Assembly: GCA_029552745.1 (NCBI GenBank)
Contig: JAKPDK010000172.1
Coordinates: forward strand, 124,001 to 188,000
From: Candidatus Hydrogenedentota bacterium
GTDB taxonomy: Bacteria > Hydrogenedentota > Hydrogenedentia > Hydrogenedentales > SLHB01
DNA: 64,000 bases
Reading direction: 5' to 3'
The translations under genes and the position numbers were made by a program. The first letter of the stretch is position 1; each line of letters starts with the position of its first letter. The notes under the pieces are model-generated. The model did no database searches and was not told the origin of the DNA. It saw nothing but the letters and a program-made list of their open reading frames with translations. This document shows positions 55,201 to 64,000 of the stretch, piece by piece.

Positions 55201-58200
55201 ACCAAGACCCTGTCGGGGTTGGTCGCCGTTCCAAGCCGGTGCCACCACAGCAATTTCGAAGGGGGAAATGCTAAAGAATTCGTTACCAAATGTTTCTGGC
55301 GTGTCATCCCCGTCAATATCAAACTCTACACCAACCACGTCATCAAAATTGAATCCGCGAATTGTGAAATAGGTGGCGTCTTTGGGATTTTGCACCGTGG
55401 AAACCGTGTCTTCCCGATTGACGTGATTTGGTTGAATCTCAGTAATTACGGGAGCGCCGTCCATAACATAGACAAAACGTTGATCGTCTGGTGCGCGTCC
55501 CTCTTGCAGCCAGGTATTGCCGCCGATTATACGCTGCGAAATCACCGTCACATCCACCGTGCCCGGCAAACCCTGCGGCGCGGGTGGAGTCAAAACGTAC
55601 AATGCCGTATCCGGATTGCCGGGGACCGTATATGTTGTCCCATTGCGATGCACAAACGGACCAGGTGGCAACACGCGTGCTTCCGCACCCCCAAAACGCA
55701 CTCGGGGCGGCGCAGTGCCCGGCTGGAAATGGTTACCCTCAATCGCCACAAGGTCTCCGCCGAGAACCTCACCCCACCGCTGATCGGGGAAAGGTTGAGA
55801 ATTGGTCGGCGGGTCAAAATAACCTTGCAAGTCAACACGATACACGCGCGTGACCTCTGGCGGCGAGGAGTCCATCAAAACAAGAGCCGCCGGCAACACA
55901 AAGGTCAATGGCGTGCCATTACTGTCCGTCAGAACAACCCCATTTTCATCCACGTGCTCCACACGAACGTCCAACGCCTTATTTCTTGGAAATGCCGTGG
56001 TATTACTAAACACGGCATGAGTGGTCAAATCCACAAACTCAAAGGAGATCTCTGTCGGCGACACGACCTGGTACTTATTAACACCGATTGGATAAGGCTT
56101 TTGCGCATCGATTGAGTCCAAGAAAGCATCCAATGCTGGGTCCGTGGTTGTATCTGTAGGCGAAATCAGTGGGACCCACACATTGCTCTGGGTGCGAATG
56201 CTTATCCGAGTATAGGTCCCATTAGCACTTGGAGGATACGGGCCGATAAAGTCGGCACCGGAAACGCGAACGCGCACGCCGCCGGTGTCGGGAATGGTGC
56301 GCGGCGTAACGGCATAGGCGCGCGGTGGGACCACATCACTGTTCGCATCGACACGCGGAATCCAAAGGGCATCCTCGGCAACCCAGTAGAGGTCGGTATT
56401 GAGCGGATTATTTTCTGTATTTTTCGGCAACACCACCGTGACATCCGCGGGTCCTACAAAACCACGGTCACGAAGGTCAGGCACACCGTTGTTATTGGCA
56501 TCCGGCAAGCGGAACGAAACGGTATTCCCGCTGACGACACGATCCGCCGCCACTACCTCATCCCCTTCGACAAACAACCGCATGTTGTTTGTCCAATACG
56601 TCAGGTCTGCTTCAGCAAAATAAGGGTCTCCGGCAGGACGACGACGAACCGCGGTAATTTCAAAATAACGGGCTTCCCCGGAGTCAGGTGGGTCTTTGTC
56701 TTGCGCCCAGGCGAATTGAGTCTCAATACGCGGCCTGCCGAGACTTAGAGGTAGATAGACACCCTGTGCCGACCGTACATTCGCAATATATACATCCACC
56801 AAACGTACCGCATCGGCAAACCGTTGACGGAAGAGGGCGGAGGTCTCGTCCGCAGGCTCCTGCCGTGAGGGGCTACCCGGCATCCGAAACTTAACAATAC
56901 GTTGGGTATGCGATGCGTGCTGCCGCTGCAACTCATCCGGCAGGACACCATTACCGTTGGTGATTCTTCCTGCTATATCGTTGTTGCTATAAACGCCGTT
57001 CGCGGCATATGCGATCAACAAGCCCGCATCGAGCCCCCGAGCCAGAAGAGTACGTTCTGAATCAGCGCCTCCTGAATCCAGTCGGGCAAAATTCGCCGGC
57101 CTCCAAACGAAGTCCGTGCTGCGGTCAATACGCGGCGCAGTGTCCGCATAGTAGGTAAACGCATTCGGCAACACGTCCCGCTGCCCGTCATAGTTAATCA
57201 CTTCCACGTCATAAGAGCCGCCGGCACCAAACTCTGCCACCGGCACCCGCACATCGCGGATTTCGTCAAACGAATCGCCGTTCACATCGTTCTCACCTTG
57301 CCATATGCCGTTGTCGGAGTTTTCGGCAGAGCGCAGGGGTGCGGGCGGCGACGACTCGCGTTTAATTTCTCGGTAGGGACACACAATGCCGCCGATTTTT
57401 ACGATGACCGGCATGGGATACCACTGTCCTGAACCGGGAGGAATTTCAAGCATGCTAGGACCAAAATTCCATCCGATGATGTCTACGGTAACTTCCCTCC
57501 CGGCTCCCGCGGCAACTGACCCGTCAAGGTCACGATAAAAGTTTGGCGTCACCTGTGCAATTGAAGGACGCGGCAATTCAGGTGCCGCCCGGTACTCATA
57601 CTCCTTCAATCTACCGCCGCCATCGTTCAAACCCGAACCTAAATTGCGTACAAACACGTCAATTTTCCCATTGGTTGGGGTAGGCCATTCCGGGACCTTT
57701 GCATAGAGCTTGCTTGAAGAAAGCCAGATAACACGCTCGGATTGGGAATCTTTGGTCGAACCGACGGTTTGGAGTCCGGCAACGCCGTTGGTGTCCCACC
57801 ACACTTCGCATTCTTTTTCAAAACGTGCGCCATACACAAAGACCCAGTTCCCGCGTCGTTCGGTCGGATCGATTTGATTTTGTTTCGAAGTGGGTGTAGT
57901 CGGACCCCATTCGGGCAGTACCTGGGTCACTTCCGGCGGGTCAGTCGAGGCGGGAACTGTCCCTTCCACGTATGTGAAGGCGTTTCGCACGACCATTTCA
58001 AAACCGTCTTCCCGCAAGATATGGACATCGACAGGTCCCGGCGCGCCCAGATAGGACGGCGGAAGATAAGCGCTTAACGTCTGTTCACCGTCTACCGTTC
58101 CCGTGAATAGCAGGGTTGACGGGGTCGCGTGCCACAAGGTGACGGGTACCGTCTCTGTCCCATCCGTTCGCGTGGGGACATCCCCCATGGGACCAAAGTA

Positions 58201-59274
58201 CACGCGCGTTCCTATGGGATTGTCGATGTCACTGACAAGTCCATATCCGCGCAAGGTAACCCTTACGGCGCTTGGGTCTGGCGGCGAAGGCACGTTATAC
58301 GGCGCTTGATTGGGCGAAATAAACAGATCACTTTCCCAGACAAGCCCTCCTTCTGGAGCCGTGAACCCCGGCGCAGGCGCGTCTAAACCGTCACCGTTAC
58401 GATATACGACCGTGTTGCGGACCCGCGCGTTGGCTGCCTGATTGGTACGTGTCGCACCATTTTCAATGTACACGCCGTAATTCTCGTTCATCACTACCGT
58501 ACAGAAGAGCATGTCGGTGAAAAAATCAGCCGCTGGATTCGCAGGGGGACGCACATGCACCCCGACCAAACTGTTGTAACGTTCGGAGGCTTGCTGCTTT
58601 TGATAACCGCCAATGCTGCAATTGACCAACAGAGGCGCCGCATTATCCTGGATCATCACGCCGGCTTGAGACACCTGCGTTCCGTTCGGGTTGCTCCCGA
58701 GAATAATGCAGCGGCTGATGGTAGGACGTACAGGCGGATCGGTTGGGCTCGAGTTCTGATACGAAGGTATCGCCGCCCCGGTACCTTGAATCCAAATGCC
58801 ATATTGGCCATTGCGAAATGTCAAGCCTTCTATGAGCAGTCGGCTTAGGTTTGTGTCCGGATCTGCCGATGGATTGTAGCGAAACGCCGGTGTGAGCGAA
58901 TTGCTCGTATGGATGGTCAACACGGCGCCGCCGCCCGAAACGCCGCCCCCGTCCACGATGACTTCCCACGGACGATTTGCCGGCAAGCCACGAACATACA
59001 GGTCGGCATCCGCTGGTATGGAGAGAGTTTCGTTATAAACTCCTTGTTTCACCCAGACGGCGGCACGCTGGTTTGTAGTACGTGACAAACTCACCGCCGC
59101 ATCAATGGCGCCTTGAATGGTGGTATACACGCGGGGTCCGGGCGTTGCGTTGGGATCAACGAGAAAGACGTTCGTAGGGACAACTTCTTGCGACCACGCC
59201 TCAATCGTCACGGCAAACATCACCGCGAGAACCATCGGCGCCCAAGGTAGACCTGATCTGAAAACATGTCGCAT
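52246..59274 (-). CDS. Giant secreted beta-helix/TIG-repeat protein
   Basis: A 2342-residue exported protein. ATG 59274 has a GGAG/AAGGA site and opens a signal peptide (SGLPWAPMVLAVMFAVTIEAWS). The N-terminal 300 residues look like a right-handed beta-helix (DUF1565-like: VYTTIQGAIDAAVSLS...VWVKQGVYNETLSIPADADLYVRG). Several IPT/TIG-like Ig modules follow, each opening with a Pro-x-(V/I)-x-x-(V/I)-x-P pattern: PEVTQVLPEWGPT, PSIAQVTPNFY, PRAYAVTPRTIPDTGGVRVRVSGADFIG, PVITEIQPNHVN. Near the end are calcium-loop/dockerin-like DLDGNLSVNDGDINLG and DDNNNGQYDVGE. It is likely a surface or released adhesin-like protein; the ligand is unknown. It lies 58 bases after the next giant gene in the same direction. 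Confidence 0.82.
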   Translation of the reverse strand: MRHVFRSGLPWAPMVLAVMFAVTIEAWSQEVVPTNVFLVDPNATPGPRVYTTIQGAIDAAVSLSRTTNQRAAVWVKQGVYNETLSIPADADLYVRGLPANRPWEVIVDGGGVSGGGAVLTIHTSNSLTPAFRYNPSADPDTNLSRLLIEGLTFRNGQYGIWIQGTGAAIPSYQNSSPTDPPVRPTISRCIILGSNPNGTQVSQAGVMIQDNAAPLLVNCSIGGYQKQQASERYNSLVGVHVRPPANPAADFFTDMLFCTVVMNENYGVYIENGATRTNQAANARVRNTVVYRNGDGLDAPAPGFTAPEGGLVWESDLFISPNQAPYNVPSPPDPSAVRVTLRGYGLVSDIDNPIGTRVYFGPMGDVPTRTDGTETVPVTLWHATPSTLLFTGTVDGEQTLSAYLPPSYLGAPGPVDVHILREDGFEMVVRNAFTYVEGTVPASTDPPEVTQVLPEWGPTTPTSKQNQIDPTERRGNWVFVYGARFEKECEVWWDTNGVAGLQTVGSTKDSQSERVIWLSSSKLYAKVPEWPTPTNGKIDVFVRNLGSGLNDGGGRLKEYEYRAAPELPRPSIAQVTPNFYRDLDGSVAAGAGREVTVDIIGWNFGPSMLEIPPGSGQWYPMPVIVKIGGIVCPYREIKRESSPPAPLRSAENSDNGIWQGENDVNGDSFDEIRDVRVPVAEFGAGGSYDVEVINYDGQRDVLPNAFTYYADTAPRIDRSTDFVWRPANFARLDSGGADSERTLLARGLDAGLLIAYAANGVYSNNDIAGRITNGNGVLPDELQRQHASHTQRIVKFRMPGSPSRQEPADETSALFRQRFADAVRLVDVYIANVRSAQGVYLPLSLGRPRIETQFAWAQDKDPPDSGEARYFEITAVRRRPAGDPYFAEADLTYWTNNMRLFVEGDEVVAADRVVSGNTVSFRLPDANNNGVPDLRDRGFVGPADVTVVLPKNTENNPLNTDLYWVAEDALWIPRVDANSDVVPPRAYAVTPRTIPDTGGVRVRVSGADFIGPYPPSANGTYTRISIRTQSNVWVPLISPTDTTTDPALDAFLDSIDAQKPYPIGVNKYQVVSPTEISFEFVDLTTHAVFSNTTAFPRNKALDVRVEHVDENGVVLTDSNGTPLTFVLPAALVLMDSSPPEVTRVYRVDLQGYFDPPTNSQPFPDQRWGEVLGGDLVAIEGNHFQPGTAPPRVRFGGAEARVLPPGPFVHRNGTTYTVPGNPDTALYVLTPPAPQGLPGTVDVTVISQRIIGGNTWLQEGRAPDDQRFVYVMDGAPVITEIQPNHVNREDTVSTVQNPKDATYFTIRGFNFDDVVGVEFDIDGDDTPETFGNEFFSISPFEIAVVAPAWNGDQPRQGLGLTDADFDGRYGGVNGVVRIAAVRVVNRVEFGEPVRVKSNNGGPIYYYDPDRYDRPIKPRVPILEFNDVFINYRDYVNVKPGQGSISVDPLLDPGPVTIHTPGPRMIVAAPQNWWLGKLAVRSDTFDNPVRDKAGKIELSPFTSEDLELDNRPNGPDRNIHGTGPVNQALSEIGADELPYGPDRLEWYYAEVLPNPVGKLPKESLTIEVRFRGLRASLMSSGDFPPPDQRVFIVPQGGEPQSPDHRIPLKFVQELGGWSYILTNTDAINTVVFRQGGPPPGPDTLPQWGDILADGHATICVDMPAGVSGIGRLLLGDDPVDLTDGDVIVEQAINGRHFLIDTVPPRIQIEAYPDEQILPWNLVPYQAENGATHNDEYFPNSNNVAPGTHPFPLPPAYMFGQYYSPADTSNPLNRAPVEYNGVIINPFRVGGTLTPGPSKAQILFNVGSLSNGLPREDLDMDIVVRFVDPHVTVLSAAPYSDPANLIMAGRQSGSFADQPNEDRFTSADTREVSGFKPYAFSDTRNLNALEFGEAHWIFDEGRTVFQAAATNLASFSGQFTPEQDSTSVTAAVAPSVTVTSNYKRNEGFRRDDPTATTYHDNNVLVARWDLSDLDWDAVRRSYETDKPFHLAIRFRAQDQAGNIAERELLLDPLHIWWLLKMQTKIEVGVGEAAQTNRPNFRWGPDRAYDPGTYFGPKPGYMYRIYATAMTPPEQNQYDGVYRPVTGWSPWSTNRQLGPDDFYYPLRAAGWDPDNQEFWVLLVVLGCDEAGNVEPWPSDIFDPPDQPVDFTVSGELGANRRARALQLPNWRRFQWSGVPKPDTFVTPTYWYGDLDGNLSVNDGDINLGSNPYIVMPPANSNRPNVEASFLLEAKYIGPGAERLKIVWELLEENVRIRSGIALSGDTIVPTPGPFPRTLGDYPPPPKKILHYVFRASAFVDDNNNGQYDVGERSDPTWANVSFVVTPYPVDPKRDYDKQPIKSMEEM

Positions 59275-59332
59275 GGTTTCCTTCTCCGCACGGTGTGTTT
59301 TCAATGATTTTTGGTGAATCATCTGCAAGCGC

Positions 59333-62300
59333 TTACCTCTCGTATACCGTACGCAGTTTACTTTCACCTGTCACCACAAAATCATTCCGGAAATCGATTC
59401 TCCCGTCGCCGTTCAAGTCGCGATTGGACACAAACCCGCTCTGACCCAGCGCATAGATCTCAAATAGGTCGGAACGGGTAGTAATGAGGTTCATCATGCG
59501 AGAGAATCGAAAGACTTTTTCCTCGTATTGTGCCGCGATATTTCCACCCGCCGTGTCTGCCACCAACGTGTCGGTGAATGCCAATTGCGGGGACCCTGTC
59601 ACATCGGTCGTCAGCAGGTCCGCAAGCAAGTCATAGTATCTACCGTCGGGATGCACGGGGCGATTGAACAACACACGATTGGTCTTCGCAAGGGCAACAC
59701 CGGGGCCTATGTAGTCAGACTCGGAATAATACTGATAACTAAACTGACCGGTAGTGGGATTGTACGTAAAGTTACGCGCTAGAATACCCGGCACACCGCT
59801 CAATACGTTGGCAAGATCGCCTCCCTCGTTGCGCGTGTCGACGGTGTTGATATTGATCTTGCCCGGCGTGCGCTCGACTCCCGTCAAAATCACCCGCGAA
59901 AAGCGGTTCAAAGCGCCCCCCTTCGCCCAGTTTCGTAAGAACACTGCCAGATAATTGTTCTCGACACGCACCCTACCGAAGTAAATCAAGCCTTCGGTAT
60001 TCGGCTGTGCGGCTTTCAAAGACCCAAGCATTTCGTCGGTGTTCAAATTACCCGGCAGGGGATAGCGGTCATCTTTCCAACACCGGCGGTTTCCGTCACG
60101 GTCGGTATAAACCGCAACGGTGATACCCAATTGCCCCGGTGCGGTGTTGCGTGCCGCATCGAGCACATCGGTACCCTGGAACGTGCCATTCGTGTTCGGC
60201 GTAAAGAGCGATTGTTTTTGCGCTGGGGTCAACGTGTCGAGACGCGTCAAGTCATCCGCTGTGGCGAGATATAGATCGTACCAACCGTTTTCCACACCAT
60301 CGTTTATATCCCACACAAACAACGCTTCCGCCACACTAGTGTCATTCCACGTCGCATGCGGCACGTTGTCCGGAGAATTTTGACTCGGCTCAAACGTGGA
60401 GGCGTTCGACGCAACGTACATCACAGGACGCTGGACAAGCGGCCAGCGCGCCCGCAACGACGTGTACCATTCTGTGAGATTTGCGAACCCGGGGGGCACC
60501 GTAGTCGGCGGATTTAACAAGTAATTTGCTTGAACGCGAATATTCGGCACAGGTCCAAAATTATCCACCCAGGCACCATCTACACCGTCTCCCAAGTTGA
60601 ACAAGAAAATAGGCGTCCAAACTCGCGGGAACTTGCCGGCGTTCCGGTCCCACGAACTCAACAAACCGTACTCCGCCGGGGACCCAACTCCGTTTGTTTC
60701 GGGCCTAGGCCAGATGGGGTAAAACTCCGCTGTGGCACATGACAATGTTTGGGAACAATTCGCACCAATGGAAAGAAGGGCGCGAATATCCAGGGCGCTC
60801 AGCGTCGGGTCGGTGAGATGAGGCGCACGTCCGACAAGCAGTTGATTCGGCACCGTGAGCCCGGGCGGACGCACGTCTCCCACGGTCGTCAACGCGCTTG
60901 TCATGGTAAAGTGCGGCAACCGCACCAGCTCCCCGGGAGAACTGTAGGGACGGTTTCGTACGACCGCACGAGGCAAATGCCAATAGGGAACCAACGTCGG
61001 GTCCCGCAGAATACGCACAGGCCGTTCGTCCCGAGGCGGGCTGAACTGCACGTTCTGGAATTGCGCCGTGCGAACGTCCTCCGCCTCGGCGGGGAGCTTG
61101 TCTTCGAAGGCACGTTGGAAGAAATTCATCCGCAAGGGAGAACCCGGAACACTATGGGCGTACCGCTGGTACGCGTGCGTCCCGTAGCCGCTATCCCACC
61201 GTACCTCTCCGGCAACCCCGAGCCAAGCCGGACCCATGCCGCTATCCCAGTCGTCGTAATTCCCATCTGTGGCTTCCCAGCGGTTGGTTGTACCAAAACG
61301 ATCGCCGGTATAGAGCGGGTGTTTGCGTTCCAGAGAGCGGTAGAAATCGACGCCCATCGTGTTATCGGGCCACATATAAGGATTTCTCGGGTCGAGCGTC
61401 GCACGTGTGCCATTTTCGTTTACATAAGGACACGCCAACGTGTCATTGATAGCGCGATTCTCCACATCACGTTGGGTATAGGTCACACGGTCCACCACAC
61501 GGTTGTCCGCCGCCAACCCCTGATAAAGCGTCACGACAACACAGTCCCCCGGGAAATACCGCCGCTCAATGAATTCTTTCCATTCTGGCGGCTCCGTACC
61601 GTTGGTTAGCCCTACAAACCCCTCTGCATTGAATCCACCCGGCACTCCCACTGCGTTGCCGGCACGCCGCGACTCCCGCAAGTATCGCCCCTCATCCACA
61701 CCTTCATAAGGCTCATCCACAATACCGTTCCCGTTATTATCGATCTCGTCGCTGGTCAAGACCGCATTGTCGTCATCGTTGTCGGCGCCATCTTCGTCAG
61801 GATAGTTTGGAAACACGCCGCCCCGCAGTAGCAGACGCGCCAACGCATCAAGGGAGGACCCGCCGACACCCATCGCCTCCAGTTCCGCATTTTGGAGTTG
61901 TACAATACGATCCCATGGTTTCTGAGCGACATTGGCAATGCCGTAACTCTCATGAGCGAAAGGCGCGCTGGATTCCACCGCGTCATCGGTCGTACCGACA
62001 TCTGCGGCGCCGTCGCCATTTCGATCAACAAAGTCCGCCAGCGTGTCTCGATAAAATATGCTCGGCGCAATCGGCGCGTTAATAGGTGAACTTGGATTGG
62101 CAGTCGGGAAAGGCGGTACGGTTATACTCGATGCGAGTGGAGATCCGGCGATACCAAATAGCGGGAACAAGGGAGGATTATTTGTTGCGCACATTCCTAT
62201 GCCGTTCCGATGGAGTATACTTTGTGTCGCGTATTGCCCGGTTGCTGCGCTGAACAGGTGCGCACCGTAGTCAAACTTGTCGACGGTCAGAAGTAAGGAT

Positions 62301-64000
62301 CCGCCCGCGGCAATCTTCGTACCGTCAGGAATGGTGAAGAGACGATGGTCATCTTCGCCACCTGCCCCGCCGGGACTACCCACCTGCAGTTGCCAACCGC
62401 TCAAGTCTACGTATTGGCTCTCCGGCGGCAGATTTGGGTCTGGCGCGCCGGCATGAACGATTTCCACATATTCGTGGTCCGGCTCCTGGCTGAACTCAAA
62501 GAAATTGATTACAAGGTCTTCGTCAGGGTCTTCGTCTTTCCAGATGGCAACGTATAAATACTCCTGCTCGGTAGAATTTGCCGCATACGGCGGGATGACT
62601 ACCGTATACGCCTCAAACTCCGGGCGATTACCATACGCCGCGCGAGGACCAGTCAAGCTAGTATCTGGCTCCGCTAAGCCCGGCAAAAACACCCAGCCCG
62701 TGGGATGTTCTATCCCATTGGCGTCCCGTACTGTTCCTACGATGGGTGTGCGTGTCAACCCTTGATCGTTGTTAAGAAAGTCTATGTAACCGGTGGAATC
62801 GCCAATAGCATCATAAACAATATCGTCACCTGCTCGGCCATATTTAAACGTAAACCGCATATGGCCTTCTCTGCCGGGCTGGACGGTTGCCGTATCGGCA
62901 TTACCATTCTTTGTGGTATTTGCAAGAAGGTAATACCGTCCGGGCGGAAGCCCTGGTCCCGGACCAAAACGCCATTGGACTAGATTGGGCACCTCATGCG
63001 ACCTGACAACCTGACCGTTCTCCCAGTAGTCGGCCCAGCGCAATTTCGTGGCGCCTATGCGATAATCCGTGTACCCGTCGTCGCCCGGTCTTTGGCAGGG
63101 AGCCTGGAAAGCAACATACGACGGCTCCCCAATATGGGGCGGCGTCGGCTGGTCATTAGTTTCATTGCCATCACCATATTTGCTCGGAGCATCCAAACGT
63201 CCCATCACGCTTAAGCAAGGACCGAATGGTACTGCGGCAGGAGGCTCGTTCGATTGCGGAATACCACCGGGCCACTCCGTACCGATCCCGACAGGAACAT
63301 TTCCATTGAACGCCTCTATGACGCGGTCCAACGGCAGGACACGCCGCCGCACGTCAAAATCCGCCTTATCAAACTCTGGACCGGAAAATCGATTCGGGTC
63401 GAACTGGACCTGACTGGCATTGGGCGGGAACAACACATTATTTCCGGGCTCCGTCCACGCCTCCGCCTCTACCCGCCGGGTGGCACGGACCATGATCTCG
63501 TTGATTCGAATACTTTCGACCCCTGCAAACGTGTAGGAAATACGGCGTTGCCTTAACCCGTTGACAGGCGCCCAAGGGTCTTCTACCGCGGTGGTAAGGG
63601 TTGTCCGAACATAGTCAAGGTCTCGGTTGTCGACAACATCCACACCTAACTGGTATGCGCGGAGTTCCCCATCAAACGGAATGCGAGCGCCGTTTGGAAA
63701 AACATAGGATACGCCTTCTTGGCGAAGCCCCGCCTCGAGACCGCCAAGAGCGAAAGGAAACGTCGAGGGACGATAGGGCCAGTCGTTGATAAGCGCAGAG
63801 GCAATCTGACCTGGAAATGCATAATTGTAATCGAGTTTTCTGCCGCTCACCGTGGGGAGAGGCAACGGGGCGCCGCCCCGGTCATAGTATTGATAGCGGT
63901 CGTTGCTGTCAGCCGAATTGACCGTTACCAAATTGCGAATGGCAGAAAATATACCGCCAGCAATTCCCGAAAGATCTTTGACGCCCTCGCGTGTTGAAAA
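59333..64000 (-). CDS. Giant protein with lamin-tail-like and GspK-like parts, 5' end beyond window
   Basis: The frame stays open to the right window edge, so at least 1555 residues are encoded and the start lies outside; the visible beginning is FSTREGVKDLSGIAGGIF. A lamin-tail-like domain is suggested by IRINEIMVRATRR and HEYVEIVHAGAPDP...YVDLSGWQL...RLFTIPDGTKIAAGGSLLL. Calcium-loop-like runs include DRNGDGAADVG, DNDDDNAVLTSDEIDNNGNG and DLNGDGRIDFRNDF. The C-terminus contains RTPGKININTVDTRNEGGDLANVLSGVPG and ends FVVTGESKLRTVYER, recalling GspK-type minor pseudopilins (G-K-I-N-I-N-T and a terminal helix). It is probably exported and may be a tip or surface protein of the secretion/pilus system. 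Confidence 0.8.
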   Translation of the reverse strand, partial: FSTREGVKDLSGIAGGIFSAIRNLVTVNSADSNDRYQYYDRGGAPLPLPTVSGRKLDYNYAFPGQIASALINDWPYRPSTFPFALGGLEAGLRQEGVSYVFPNGARIPFDGELRAYQLGVDVVDNRDLDYVRTTLTTAVEDPWAPVNGLRQRRISYTFAGVESIRINEIMVRATRRVEAEAWTEPGNNVLFPPNASQVQFDPNRFSGPEFDKADFDVRRRVLPLDRVIEAFNGNVPVGIGTEWPGGIPQSNEPPAAVPFGPCLSVMGRLDAPSKYGDGNETNDQPTPPHIGEPSYVAFQAPCQRPGDDGYTDYRIGATKLRWADYWENGQVVRSHEVPNLVQWRFGPGPGLPPGRYYLLANTTKNGNADTATVQPGREGHMRFTFKYGRAGDDIVYDAIGDSTGYIDFLNNDQGLTRTPIVGTVRDANGIEHPTGWVFLPGLAEPDTSLTGPRAAYGNRPEFEAYTVVIPPYAANSTEQEYLYVAIWKDEDPDEDLVINFFEFSQEPDHEYVEIVHAGAPDPNLPPESQYVDLSGWQLQVGSPGGAGGEDDHRLFTIPDGTKIAAGGSLLLTVDKFDYGAHLFSAATGQYATQSILHRNGIGMCATNNPPLFPLFGIAGSPLASSITVPPFPTANPSSPINAPIAPSIFYRDTLADFVDRNGDGAADVGTTDDAVESSAPFAHESYGIANVAQKPWDRIVQLQNAELEAMGVGGSSLDALARLLLRGGVFPNYPDEDGADNDDDNAVLTSDEIDNNGNGIVDEPYEGVDEGRYLRESRRAGNAVGVPGGFNAEGFVGLTNGTEPPEWKEFIERRYFPGDCVVVTLYQGLAADNRVVDRVTYTQRDVENRAINDTLACPYVNENGTRATLDPRNPYMWPDNTMGVDFYRSLERKHPLYTGDRFGTTNRWEATDGNYDDWDSGMGPAWLGVAGEVRWDSGYGTHAYQRYAHSVPGSPLRMNFFQRAFEDKLPAEAEDVRTAQFQNVQFSPPRDERPVRILRDPTLVPYWHLPRAVVRNRPYSSPGELVRLPHFTMTSALTTVGDVRPPGLTVPNQLLVGRAPHLTDPTLSALDIRALLSIGANCSQTLSCATAEFYPIWPRPETNGVGSPAEYGLLSSWDRNAGKFPRVWTPIFLFNLGDGVDGAWVDNFGPVPNIRVQANYLLNPPTTVPPGFANLTEWYTSLRARWPLVQRPVMYVASNASTFEPSQNSPDNVPHATWNDTSVAEALFVWDINDGVENGWYDLYLATADDLTRLDTLTPAQKQSLFTPNTNGTFQGTDVLDAARNTAPGQLGITVAVYTDRDGNRRCWKDDRYPLPGNLNTDEMLGSLKAAQPNTEGLIYFGRVRVENNYLAVFLRNWAKGGALNRFSRVILTGVERTPGKININTVDTRNEGGDLANVLSGVPGILARNFTYNPTTGQFSYQYYSESDYIGPGVALAKTNRVLFNRPVHPDGRYYDLLADLLTTDVTGSPQLAFTDTLVADTAGGNIAAQYEEKVFRFSRMMNLITTRSDLFEIYALGQSGFVSNRDLNGDGRIDFRNDFVVTGESKLRTVYER

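Noticed and set aside
54904-56115. 403-codon open frame on the plus strand inside the giant gene
   Set aside because: Translation lacks any recognisable fold and has no ribosome binding site; the minus-strand frame holds TIG-like repeats and continues for over 7 kb.

Overview
This 64-kb window looks like chromosomal DNA from an anaerobic or fermentative, Gram-negative-type (diderm) bacterium with moderate GC content. A Kdo transferase (lipopolysaccharide core), a secretin, type IV pilus assembly proteins, flagellar FliD/FliS, an H-X9-DG type prepilin-like protein, a Tat-exported sulfatase and several giant secreted proteins with calcium-loop-like repeats together suggest a poorly sampled phylum of the Planctomycetes/Hydrogenedentota/Sumerlaeota kind. 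That placement is inference from gene content, not from a marker gene. No rRNA, tRNA, CRISPR array, prophage or transposase was found.

Left part (1-10 kb, minus strand): a partial unknown gene, a uridine kinase-like P-loop kinase, and a compact hydrogenase operon. Its order of transcription is rex, hydC, hydB, hydA, an [FeFe]-hydrogenase-domain histidine kinase, a lone receiver protein and a receiver-histidine kinase. It has a clear promoter (TTGACA-N17-TATACA) followed at once by two Rex-type operators, so NADH/NAD+ control of a trimeric NAD-linked hydrogenase is built in. The kinase/receiver trio looks like an H2 or redox sensing system made with the enzyme it may monitor.

10-20 kb: a Tat-lipoprotein sulfatase, divergent from a uroporphyrinogen decarboxylase-family protein; an MFS transporter and an Nramp-like protein lacking the metal-binding motifs, enclosed by two related MITE-like elements with ~26-bp terminal inverted repeats; a small secreted protein with a terminator in its leader; and a TPR protein overlapping an iron-type alcohol dehydrogenase.

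20-43 kb: a purple-acid-phosphatase-like enzyme, an H-X9-DG prepilin-like protein, fliD-fliS under a full-consensus sigma-28 promoter, a secreted glycoside hydrolase-like protein, PilC, an FAD oxidoreductase, an operon of an MBL hydrolase, a LysM protein and phosphofructokinase, an NqrM-like protein, a beta-lactamase/NamZ fusion, an SCP2 protein with a lipoprotein hydrolase, and a small DRR-rich protein. A sugar ABC transporter (two permeases and a binding protein, no ATPase) follows the Kdo transferase.

43-64 kb (all minus strand): a pilus operon pilMN (fused), pilO, pilP, pilQ with unusual glycine-rich inserts; a PEGA/SUMF1-like lipoprotein; and two giant genes, a 2342-residue secreted TIG/beta-helix protein and a protein of at least 1555 residues that runs off the right edge and ends like a GspK-type pseudopilin. 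These may be substrates or parts of the same secretion/pilus machinery.
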